Positions 6,222 through 11,542 of a DNA stretch of 11,542 nucleotides are shown in pieces. The translations under genes were made by a program, and so were the position numbers. This DNA comes from Methanomicrobiales archaeon (lineage in GTDB: Archaea > Halobacteriota > Methanomicrobia > Methanomicrobiales > JACTUA01). Below the pieces are notes generated by a model. It had not been told where the DNA came from. It was given only the letters and a program-made list of their open reading frames with translations, and searched no databases. The DNA lies in contig JAJRCS010000126.1 in the NCBI GenBank assembly GCA_028678815.1, positions 1 to 11,542 on the forward strand, in the 5' to 3' direction. How positions within the stretch are numbered: the first letter of the stretch is position 1; each line of letters begins with the position of its first letter.

Positions 6222-7070
6222 TCAGTCGATCCGGGAGATGACCTCGGGGCTCAGGTCCAGCGCCCGGATGGAATGGGTGAGGGAGCCGAGGGAGATCCGG
6301 TCGAGGTCGAGCCGGGCATACTCCGCCAGGTTCCCCGGCCCGATCCCGCCCGAGGCCTCGAGGAGGACCCCGTCCCGGAGGCCCCGGGCCCGGAGCTCCC
6401 GGATGGCGTCCCCGACGGCCGGGGAGTCCATGTTGTCGAACATGATGACCCCGGCCCCGGCGCCGGCTGCAGCGACGGCCTCTTCGAGGCTCCCGACCTC
6501 GACCTCGACCCGGTCCCGCGGGGCCTTCAGGAGGGCCCTCCTCAGGGCCTCCCCGAGGGAGACGAGCTGCAGGTGGTTGTCCTTGATGAGGATGGCGTCG
6601 GAGAGGGTGGCCCGGTGGGCCTCACCACCCCCGATGACGACGGCCTTCTTGTCGAGGGCCCGCATCCCCGGGCAGGTCTTTCTCGTGGCCGCGATCCGGA
6701 CAGCCGGGTTAACCTTCCCCGCGAGCTCCACCATCTCCCGGGTGGCCGTCGCGATCCCGCTCATCCGGGAAAGGATGTTCAGTGCCGTCCTCTCCACGAG
6801 GAGGATCCCCTCTGCGTCACCCTCCAGGGCCATCACGAGGGATCCCGGCCGGCAGGCATCCCCGTCATGGAGGGCCGGGGTGACGGAGATCCCGAAGTGG
6901 GAGAAGAGTGCCGAAGCCTCCCCGATACCGGCGATGATCCCCTGTTCCTTCGCCCGGATCCCGGCCCGGCAGCGGCCCAGGGGGGCGAGGGCCGAGGAGG
7001 TGAGATCCCCGGAGGGGGCGTCCTCGGCGATGAACCTGAGGAGATCGGCGAGGGGGAGCGGGAGGGGCAT
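6222..7070 (-). CDS. nadC: Nicotinate-nucleotide pyrophosphorylase (carboxylating)
   Basis: NadC (quinolinate phosphoribosyltransferase) converts quinolinate and phosphoribosyl pyrophosphate to nicotinate mononucleotide, CO2 and pyrophosphate in de novo NAD synthesis. The 282-residue length is typical. Family motifs are seen in order: EDAPSGDLT near residue 20, ERTALNILSRMSGIAT near 95-110, ATRKTCPGMRALDKKAVVIGGGEAHR near 127-152 (with the substrate-binding Arg, Lys and His residues), LIKDNH near 160, VEVEV, MFDNM, EASGGI and SLGSLTHS near the C-terminus. Its ATG is one base after the nadX TGA, so the two are translated as a coupled pair. The usual partner nadA (quinolinate synthase) is not between or beside them. 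Confidence 0.96.
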   Translation of the reverse strand: MPLPLPLADLLRFIAEDAPSGDLTSSALAPLGRCRAGIRAKEQGIIAGIGEASALFSHFGISVTPALHDGDACRPGSLVMALEGDAEGILLVERTALNILSRMSGIATATREMVELAGKVNPAVRIAATRKTCPGMRALDKKAVVIGGGEAHRATLSDAILIKDNHLQLVSLGEALRRALLKAPRDRVEVEVGSLEEAVAAAGAGAGVIMFDNMDSPAVGDAIRELRARGLRDGVLLEASGGIGPGNLAEYARLDLDRISLGSLTHSIRALDLSPEVISRID

Positions 7071-7071
7071 C

Positions 7072-7830
7072 TCAGGTGCCCACCACGAGTGGCTCGTTCA
7101 GGTTCTTCAGGAGGGTGAGGATGGAGAGGGCGGCAAGGTAGCTCGTGGCCGGGTTGTCAGGGCTCGGGACGTTTTCCACCCGGATGAAGATCTCGCCGAA
7201 TTCCCCCTCGGCGATGATCTCATGGATGTTCCGGTCCACGGCCGGGTCGATCCAGATCTCCACGTCCGCCTCGCGCCCGGCCGCGAGTCCCAGGGCCACC
7301 GCCACGTTGATGTTCTTCGGGAACTGCCGGATGCAGTCGTTCGCCCTGCCCGAGAAGATCATCATCCGCCGGTCGACCTTGAGGTTCAGGGACTCGGGGC
7401 TCTTCGTGGTCCGGAGGAGGAGCCGCTTCAGGGGGGCGATCTGGCCGACCTTCAGGTTGTCGAGGCCGATGATGGCCCCGCTCGGGATGTGGATCCGCCG
7501 CCCCTTCTCCCGGGCGAGGGCGGTGATCCGGTCCCGGAAGGGCCGGTCCGCGAGGGCGCCCACCGAGAGGATCACGAGGTCCTTCCCGTGAAGGAGGATC
7601 TCCTCCGCATGCTCCCTCACCGCGGCGACGGAGGCTGCCTCGACGATGATATCCAGGTCTGCCTGCACGAAGCCCGCAAAGTCCCGGTAGACCTCTGCAC
7701 CGCAGAGCCCGGCGACCTCCTCGGCTCTCCCGGGGATCCGGTCATGGAGGGCGGCGATCTTCACCCCCACGTGCTCCTTTGCGATGATGCGCCCCACGTT
7801 TCCGCAGCCCAGGAGGCCGACCCTGATCAT
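7072..7830 (-). CDS. nadX: L-aspartate dehydrogenase
   Basis: NadX oxidises L-aspartate with NAD(P)+ to iminoaspartate, the substrate of quinolinate synthase, replacing the flavin enzyme NadB. The 252-residue protein begins with the dinucleotide-binding loop GLLGCGNVG (Gly8, Gly10, Gly13). It then shows the family segments VEAASVAAVREH, LVILSVGALAD, HIPSGAIIGLDNLKVG, FPKNINVAVALGLAAG and WIDPAVDRNIHEI, the last holding the conserved histidine near the active site. The C-terminus (NPATSYLAALSILTLLKNL) is also typical. The ATG at 7830 is the natural start directly before the Rossmann fold. It heads the nadX-nadC pair and diverges from the unrecognised 186-residue gene. Confidence 0.94.
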   Translation of the reverse strand: MIRVGLLGCGNVGRIIAKEHVGVKIAALHDRIPGRAEEVAGLCGAEVYRDFAGFVQADLDIIVEAASVAAVREHAEEILLHGKDLVILSVGALADRPFRDRITALAREKGRRIHIPSGAIIGLDNLKVGQIAPLKRLLLRTTKSPESLNLKVDRRMMIFSGRANDCIRQFPKNINVAVALGLAAGREADVEIWIDPAVDRNIHEIIAEGEFGEIFIRVENVPSPDNPATSYLAALSILTLLKNLNEPLVVGT

Positions 7831-7981
7831 TACTAACAGGATGGCACCCGGGGTGGTTAAGCGTTATGCTCATGCCGCGCCTGCTCCCGGGAGGCGGGCA
7901 TCGCGGGCTTCCAATGAGGGGGCCGCATACCGATCCCGTTAAGAAGGCGCCTGCTCCATGACCTGAGCGGTGAGGAGTCCC
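7831..7981. promoter_or_regulatory. Divergent promoter region, nadX and the 186-residue gene
   Basis: This 151-base spacer has only weak A/T stretches. ATAACGCTTAAC on the minus strand (about 7855-7866) would start nadX transcription close to its ATG. CGTTAAGAAGG on the plus strand (7937-7947) would serve the downstream gene. The 11-mer GCGCCTGCTCC occurs twice in the same orientation, at 7877-7887 and 7947-7957, each preceded by CGTTA. The first overlaps a palindrome, CTCCCGGGAG (7884-7893). These could be regulator sites, but I cannot name a regulator. Confidence 0.4.
7969..7977 (+). promoter_or_regulatory. Ribosome binding site deciding the start at 7982
   Basis: GGTGAGGAG lies four to eight bases before the ATG at 7982 and matches the complement of the archaeal 16S 3' end in two registers. 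The in-frame GTG at 7970 lies inside this site and is therefore unlikely as a start. Confidence 0.65.
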
Positions 7982-8542
7982 ATGGACGAGATCGAGAGAG
8001 GTTTTGACCTGATCTTCGAGCAGCTCGATGCCCTGAACCGGGGGCAGGACGAGAAGGCGAGGCAGATCCTGGAGGGGAAGGCGAGGCTCCTGGAGAGGAT
8101 GGCAGGAAAGGCGGCCCCCATCGTCGCCCGGGTCGGCCTCTCCATGGTGAACCGGGCGAAGATCGACAGCAAGGGGGAGCCCTACAACGCGGAGTACTAC
8201 CCGACGAAGATGCTCGTCCTCGGGAAGACCGAGCCGGCCAAGTTCCGGCCGGACGACGTGAACAAGGCCGTGGCAGACCAGTTCTGCGTTCTCTCCGAGG
8301 ACGGGAAGTTCTATGAGCTCATGTACAGCTCCACCCCCGTTTTCATGGACTCCTACTTAAATCCCCTCGCCCCACAGGAGGTTATCGATATCTACGGCCT
8401 CGAGATCATGTTCATGCTCTACCGTGCCATGCGAGACTACCTGGAGGCAGAGCGGGATCTCGTGGATGCCCTCGGGAAGGTCATCGTCTTCGTCTTCGGC
8501 GGGGGGGCACTCCCAGCCGGAGAGGGGAAAGAGGGGCTGTAA
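7982..8542 (+). CDS. Conserved-looking protein of unknown function, 186 residues
   Basis: I do not recognise the family. The first 60 residues are charged and helical (MDEIERGFDLIFEQLDALNR, then repeated Glu/Lys/Arg with Leu spacing), which could form a coiled coil. The middle has a compact, hydrophilic region with aromatic residues (YNAEYYPTKMLVLGKTEPAKFRPDDVNKAVADQFCVL). A segment, FYELMYSSTPVFMDSYLNPL, and a helical region, EVIDIYGLEIMFMLYRAMRDYLEAERDLVDAL, follow. There is one Cys only, so a metal cluster is unlikely, and no membrane segment is clear. The C-terminus VIVFVFGGGALPAGEG is unusual for a soluble protein and may be a buried strand. Codon use matches its neighbours. The start is set by a strong binding site at 7969-7977. 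It diverges from nadX, and the hairpin cluster begins 20 bases after its stop. Confidence 0.85.
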   Translation: MDEIERGFDLIFEQLDALNRGQDEKARQILEGKARLLERMAGKAAPIVARVGLSMVNRAKIDSKGEPYNAEYYPTKMLVLGKTEPAKFRPDDVNKAVADQFCVLSEDGKFYELMYSSTPVFMDSYLNPLAPQEVIDIYGLEIMFMLYRAMRDYLEAERDLVDALGKVIVFVFGGGALPAGEGKEGL

Positions 8543-8563
8543 GCAGCGGGCCCCCAGGACCAT

Positions 8564-8588
8564 CCCTTCCATCCGAAGATGGGAAGGG
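8564..8588 (-). repeat. Hairpin with UUCG-type tetraloop, first of the intergenic cluster
   Basis: CCCTTCCATC (8564-8573) pairs with GATGGGAAGGG (8578-8588) with one bulged base. Read from the minus strand the loop is C(TTCG)G, a very stable RNA tetraloop. Thirteen bases of it (8567-8579) recur exactly at 8712-8724, where they encode the C-terminus of the minus-strand membrane protein. This copy in frame would read FPIFGWK against PLFGWK in the gene, so it looks like a duplicated gene end. Confidence 0.6.
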
Positions 8589-8615
8589 GGGGCCTGCCGG
8601 CGGGGAGCCCGGGGG

Positions 8616-8701
8616 CCCGTCACTTCCCACCTTACGGTGAGAATAACGGGCCTCGCCATCCCGTCACCTCCCACCTTACGGTGAGAATAACGGGCCTCGC
8701 C
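8616..8701 (-). repeat. Tandem 42-base hairpin repeat (two copies, period 44)
   Basis: Copies at 8616-8657 and 8660-8701 differ at a single base (T8624 against C8668). Read from the minus strand each folds as an outer stem CCCGTTA with TGACGGG, one bulged G, and an inner 8-bp stem TTCTCACC with GGTGGGAA, capped by GTAA, a GNRA tetraloop. In the second copy the variant gives GGTGGGAG, which still pairs as U-G on the minus-strand RNA but would be a C-A mismatch on the plus-strand RNA. The block lies just downstream of the stop of the minus-strand membrane protein gene. A third related start, CCCGTTATTTCC, follows at 8704. Confidence 0.8.
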
Positions 8702-8712
8702 GGCCCGTTATT
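8686..8712 (-). terminator. Perfect 11-bp inverted repeat over the stop codon of the membrane protein gene
   Basis: AATAACGGGCC (8686-8696) and GGCCCGTTATT (8702-8712) are exact complements around TCGCC. The structure covers the TAA stop (8708-8710) of the minus-strand gene and cannot coexist with the hairpin of the second tandem unit, with which it shares bases 8686-8694. It may act in 3'-end formation or as an alternative fold. Confidence 0.55.
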
Positions 8713-9166
8713 TCCATCCGAAGAGAGGAAAGACGGGCTTCAGGAGATCCTCATCGCCCTTCCCGGTCGACGAGATGAGGATGGAACGGGAGAATTTCCG
8801 GCCGGAGTCGTTCTCGTAGCTCACGACGGCCTTCGCCTCGGCGATCATGGAGGAGAGGGGGAACTCGTGCCTCCCTTCCACCGGAAGCTCCGGGAGGTCG
8901 AACTGGAGGTCCTGGGGGACGAGGGTGATGTGGATCCTCACCGCCCGCTCGTTCCCCTCGTTCCTGAGGACGATCTTCCGGGCGTCCTCCGAGAGCCAGC
9001 AGGTCAGCCGTGGGGGGAGGCTGCGTGTCTCGCCCATGATCTGGAAGGCGATGGCGAGGCTGATGACGAGGATGACCGCTATCCCTGCGAGGTAGATGTC
9101 GACGAAAACCAAGAGGGCGGCGACGATGAGGCCGCCGGCGAGAATTCCCTTCTGCAGCGTCTCCAT
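8708..9166 (-). CDS. Two-helix membrane protein with C-terminal soluble domain
   Basis: I do not recognise this 152-residue protein by name. After METLQKG come two hydrophobic segments separated by a short turn, about residues 8-25 (ILAGGLIVAALLVFVDIY) and 28-44 (GIAVILVISLAIAFQIM), forming a helical hairpin. The remaining hundred residues alternate hydrophobic and polar residues in short strands (RKIVLRNEGNERAVRIHITLVP, FDLPELPVEGRHEFPLSS, KAVVSYENDSGRKFSRSILIS), suggesting a beta-sandwich facing the cytoplasm or the outside. It ends in PVFPLFGWK. I start it at 9166. The longer reading from 9247 would run through the tRNA-Ile gene and is rejected. The start lies only 26 bases after the tRNA and no separate TATA is evident, so it is probably co-transcribed with it. 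Confidence 0.8.
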   Translation of the reverse strand: METLQKGILAGGLIVAALLVFVDIYLAGIAVILVISLAIAFQIMGETRSLPPRLTCWLSEDARKIVLRNEGNERAVRIHITLVPQDLQFDLPELPVEGRHEFPLSSMIAEAKAVVSYENDSGRKFSRSILISSTGKGDEDLLKPVFPLFGWK

Positions 9167-9192
9167 GGATACCCCTGCCCTCGTGGATCGGA

Positions 9193-9266
9193 TGGGCCCG
9201 ATGCGGTTCGAACGCATGACCTCCCGGTTATCAGCCGGGCGCACCACCTGGCTATGCTACGGGCCC
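9193..9266 (-). tRNA. trnI: tRNA-Ile (anticodon GAT)
   Basis: The minus strand folds as a complete cloverleaf of 74 bases: acceptor GGGCCCG with CGGGCCC, D stem GCAT with GTGC around a GG-containing loop, anticodon stem CCCGG with CCGGG around CTGATAA (anticodon GAT), variable loop AGGTC, and T stem ATGCG with CGCAT around TTCGAAC. The discriminator base is A. The terminal CCA is not encoded. No intron is present. A TATA box at 9303-9310 read on the minus strand is correctly placed, leaving a leader of about 14 bases. Confidence 0.96.
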
Positions 9267-9302
9267 GAAGAGGTTGATACCCTGTACTTTAATGCACCCG
9301 GG

Positions 9303-9310
9303 TTTTTATA
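9303..9310. promoter_or_regulatory. Shared TATA box for tRNA-Ile (minus) and iorA (plus)
   Basis: TTTTTATA on the plus strand is TATAAAAA on the minus strand. The tRNA 5' end is about 40 bases away, so transcription starting about 25 bases downstream leaves a short leader. In the other direction the same element predicts a start near 9333 and a leader of about 45 bases before iorA. Use of one box in both directions is inference; another A/T stretch, TTATGAAT (9313-9320), could serve iorA instead. Confidence 0.6.
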
Positions 9311-9323
9311 GGTTATGAATGAA

Positions 9324-9361
9324 GGGAGAGAGATCTCCCCCGCCGGGAGCCCCCCGGCGGG
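9324..9361 (+). promoter_or_regulatory. Two adjacent hairpins upstream of iorA
   Basis: GGGAGA (9324-9329) pairs with TCTCCC (9334-9339) around GAGA, a GNRA tetraloop. Next to it CCCGCCGGG (9339-9347) pairs perfectly with CCCGGCGGG (9353-9361) around AGCCC. The second would lie wholly in the iorA leader if transcription starts near 9333, ending 17 bases before the ATG and 8 bases before the GGTGG that may be the ribosome binding site (9369-9373). A role in controlling translation is possible but unproven. Confidence 0.5.
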
Positions 9362-9378
9362 TATCCGGTGGTTCCCCC

Positions 9379-11169
9379 ATGACGAAACGGTATCTCCTGG
9401 GCAATGAGGCCATCGCCCATGCGGCAGTCGAGGCGTCAGTGGACTTCGCGAGCGGCTACCCCGGCACCCCCTCCTCGGAGGTCATCGACATCCTCCGGGT
9501 GCAGGAGGAGCGCCCCCTCTACGTGGAGTGGTCGGTGAACGAGAAGGTCGCCTTCGAGAACGCCCTCGCCGCGGCCTGGTGCGGTCTCCGGTCCCTCGTG
9601 ACCATGAAGCACGTCGGGATGAACGTCGCTGCCGACCCCCTCATGACGAGCGCCTACACGGGGGTGAACGGCGGGTTCGTCATCCTCTGCGCCGACGACC
9701 CCTTCGCCCACAGCTCCCAGAACGAGCAGGACACCCGGTGCTATGCCCGGTTCGCCCACCTCCCCTGCCTGGACCCGGCCACCGTCCAGGAGGCCCATGA
9801 CATGGTCATCGACGCCTTCGCCCTCTCGGAGGATCTCGGCCTCCCCGTGATCTTCCGGCCCACGACCCGGGTCTGCCACTCCCGGAGCGACGTGGATATC
9901 GGGGAGGCCGCCACCGGCTCCCGGAAGGGACAGTTTCCCCGGGATCCGAAGCGGTTCGTCCTCATCCCCGGCCATGCCCGTCCCCTCCACAAGGCCCTTA
10001 TCGGAAAGCAGCCGGGGGTGGTGAAGACCCTCGCCGGAAGGAACTACAACCGGTTCGCGAGGAAGGGTGAGCGGGCGGTCATCTCCGGCGGGATCGCGGT
10101 GACCTACGTCGAGGAGCTCCTCCCCGGCGGGGTCTCCCTCGGCCGGATCGGCGCGTACCCGGTGGACCGGGAGGCGCTCCGGGCCTTCGTCTCGGGCCAC
10201 CGGGACGTCCTCGTCGTCGAGGAAGGGGAGCCCGTCATCGAGGAGCTCGTCCGGCAGGTTGCCGGCACGGTACCGGTCTCGGGGAAGATGGACGGGATCG
10301 TCCCCCGGGAGGGGGAGCTCTCCACCGCCGCGGTGGCTGCCATCCTCGGGGCGAAGGGACTCCTCCCGGGGCCCGCGGTGGCCGCCCCCGTGCCGGTGCC
10401 GGACGTGCCCATGCGGCCGCCCATCATGTGTGCCGGGTGCATGCACCGGCCCACCTTCCATGCCATCAAGAAGGTCTGGCGGGACGCCGTGTACCCGAGC
10501 GACATCGGCTGCTACACCCTCGGGCTCCAGCTCGGGGTGGTGGACACCACCATCTGCATGGGCTCGGCGCCGTCCCTCGGGAGCGGGATCAACCATGCCG
10601 GGGAGGAGCGCGATGTCGTGGCCACCATCGGGGATTCCACCTTTCTCCACTCGGGGATCCCGGGGCTCCTGAACGCCGTGTACAACGGCGCGGAGATGAC
10701 CCTCGTTATCCTGGACAACCGGACCACGGGGATGACCGGCCACCAGCCGAACCCCGTCTCCGGGATGACCGCCATGGGGGAGGTGCGGGCGCCGGTCTCC
10801 CTCGAGGCCATCTGCCGGGCCTGCGGGGTCTCCTTCGTGGAGACCGTCTCCCCGTACGACCTCCCCTCCACCGTCGAGGTGATGAAGGCGGCGAAGGCCC
10901 AGAAGGGGGTGAAGGTGGTCATCGCGAAGCAGCCCTGCGTCATCACCGCGCGGAGGGCGGGGGTGAGGCGGACGGCCTATGCCGTGGACCGGGACGCCTG
11001 CACCGTCTGCGGGACCTGCATCCGGTTCGGGTGCCCGGCCATCGAGATGGTGGACGAGCGGGCCTCCATCGGCGAGCTCTGCTCCGGCTGCGGGGTCTGC
11101 GCGCAGATCTGCCCGTCCGGGGCCATCGGCCCGAAGGAGAAGGAGCCGAAGGCGGAGGGGAAGGCATGA
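9379..11169 (+). CDS. iorA: Indolepyruvate ferredoxin oxidoreductase, alpha subunit
   Basis: IorA with IorB interconverts aryl pyruvates (indolepyruvate, phenylpyruvate, hydroxyphenylpyruvate) and the aryl-acetyl-CoA esters using thiamine diphosphate and ferredoxin. In methanogens it can run toward aromatic amino acid synthesis from aryl acids. The 596-residue protein shows the N-terminal pyruvate-oxidoreductase domain (LLGNEAIAHAAVEA, SGYPGTPSSEVI, EWSVNEKVAFENALAA). A central domain follows, then the thiamine diphosphate domain with GDSTF (418-422) through LDNRTTGMTG (Asn447), and a C-terminal two-cluster ferredoxin domain. The cluster cysteines are 541, 544, 547, 552 (CX2CX2CX4CP) and 568, 571, 574, 578. 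All are intact. I start at 9379 (MTKRYLLGN), since the extra residues from 9319 are only translated hairpins. Its TGA overlaps the iorB ATG. Confidence 0.96.
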   Translation: MTKRYLLGNEAIAHAAVEASVDFASGYPGTPSSEVIDILRVQEERPLYVEWSVNEKVAFENALAAAWCGLRSLVTMKHVGMNVAADPLMTSAYTGVNGGFVILCADDPFAHSSQNEQDTRCYARFAHLPCLDPATVQEAHDMVIDAFALSEDLGLPVIFRPTTRVCHSRSDVDIGEAATGSRKGQFPRDPKRFVLIPGHARPLHKALIGKQPGVVKTLAGRNYNRFARKGERAVISGGIAVTYVEELLPGGVSLGRIGAYPVDREALRAFVSGHRDVLVVEEGEPVIEELVRQVAGTVPVSGKMDGIVPREGELSTAAVAAILGAKGLLPGPAVAAPVPVPDVPMRPPIMCAGCMHRPTFHAIKKVWRDAVYPSDIGCYTLGLQLGVVDTTICMGSAPSLGSGINHAGEERDVVATIGDSTFLHSGIPGLLNAVYNGAEMTLVILDNRTTGMTGHQPNPVSGMTAMGEVRAPVSLEAICRACGVSFVETVSPYDLPSTVEVMKAAKAQKGVKVVIAKQPCVITARRAGVRRTAYAVDRDACTVCGTCIRFGCPAIEMVDERASIGELCSGCGVCAQICPSGAIGPKEKEPKAEGKA

Positions 11170-11542
11170 CCGGGTCCTACGACCTCCTCATCGCCGGTGT
11201 CGGCGGGCAGGGGGTGATCCTCGCCTCCAATGTCATCGGGGAGGCCTGCCTCATCGAGGGCAGGCAGGTGAAGGCCGCCGAGACCCATGGCATGGCCCAG
11301 CGCGGGGGCTCGGTGGAGTGCCACATCCGGATCGACGGCCGCTACGGCCCCCTCGTCCCGCCCGGGAAGGCCGATCTCCTCATGGCCTTCGAGCTCATCG
11401 AGGCCCTCCGGTACCGGCACTACCTGAAGCCGTCCGGGAGGCTCGTGGCCAACCGGCTCATCCTCGTCCCCACGTCGGTGTACATGCAGAATCTCGAGGC
11501 GCCGACGGAGGAGAAGATCCTCGCCCAGCTCGCCGACCTCTC
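11166..11542 (+). CDS. iorB: Indolepyruvate ferredoxin oxidoreductase, beta subunit (partial)
   Basis: The ATG overlaps the iorA stop as ATGA, giving translational coupling of the two subunits. The visible 125 residues are the N-terminal part of the gamma-type (catalytic) domain of 2-oxoacid ferredoxin oxidoreductases: YDLLIAGVGGQGVILASNVIGEA with the GVGGQG loop, AAETHGMAQRGGSVECHIRI and GKADLLMAFELIEALRY. The gene is intact as far as it goes and runs off the right edge. Family members are about 190-200 residues, so some 65-75 residues are missing. Confidence 0.94.
   Translation, partial: MTGSYDLLIAGVGGQGVILASNVIGEACLIEGRQVKAAETHGMAQRGGSVECHIRIDGRYGPLVPPGKADLLMAFELIEALRYRHYLKPSGRLVANRLILVPTSVYMQNLEAPTEEKILAQLADL

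Noticed and set aside
6238..7836. 532-residue plus-strand open frame across nadC and nadX
   Set aside because: It is antisense to two genes with clear catalytic motifs, and its composition (Ser/Arg/Pro/Asp) is typical of GC shadows.
8616..8701. CRISPR array
   Set aside because: Only two units with a two-base spacer are present. The repeat is itself a long hairpin and no cas gene is nearby, so it is a tandem stem-loop repeat.
9167..9247. Longer N-terminus of the two-helix membrane protein
   Set aside because: It would be translated from inside the tRNA-Ile gene. The hydrophobic hairpin starts naturally at METLQKG.
9319..9378. 20-residue N-terminal extension of IorA
   Set aside because: The added residues (Pro/Gly/Arg-rich) are translated hairpin sequence. 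The family sequence begins at MTKRYLLGN.
9436..10743. 435-residue open frame antisense to iorA
   Set aside because: It is rich in His, Gly, Pro and Asp with no motif. IorA on the other strand has intact cofactor and iron-sulfur motifs.

Overview
The window looks like a piece of a high-GC methanogenic archaeon, most likely of the order Methanomicrobiales. The evidence is two methanogenesis marker genes (marker 2 and mtxX), an archaeal clamp-loader large subunit, archaemetzincin, a UPF0146 protein, archaeal NAD-synthesis genes (aspartate dehydrogenase and NadC), indolepyruvate ferredoxin oxidoreductase, a CCA-less tRNA-Ile and A/T-rich TATA islands between very GC-rich genes. The order-level placement is inference from gene content and protein style. 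I see no defence system, CRISPR array, insertion sequence or integrase.

Layout from left to right. Bases 1-810 hold two truncated, non-identical copies of mtxX that face each other and meet at a sharp junction near 510. The minus-strand copy is overlapped by marker 2, which is its normal neighbour. A shared A/T island at about 1861-1871 separates marker 2 (minus) from rfcL (plus). Next come UPF0146 (minus) and archaemetzincin amzA (plus), diverging with only about 10 bp between their starts. A UPF0316 membrane protein and a five-repeat HEAT protein follow, both minus with separate promoters. Then come a small four-helix membrane protein (plus), the nadX-nadC pair (minus), an unrecognised 186-residue protein (plus), an intergenic cluster of strong RNA hairpins, and a two-helix membrane protein (minus) directly downstream of tRNA-Ile(GAT). 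The window ends with iorA and the beginning of iorB (plus).

Functional links: mmp2 and mtxX belong to the methanogenesis-associated gene set. nadX and nadC supply the first and last steps of de novo nicotinate mononucleotide synthesis, with the intervening nadA absent from the pair. iorA and iorB form one ferredoxin-dependent oxidoreductase for aryl pyruvates. rfcL is the clamp-loader subunit for PCNA.

The two most unusual items are the inverted, diverged double mtxX junction at the left end, which is either a real rearrangement or a chimeric assembly, and the hairpin cluster at 8564-8737. There, four stem-loops carry classic stable tetraloops (GNRA or UUCG) only when read from the minus strand, and one variant base keeps pairing only on that strand.
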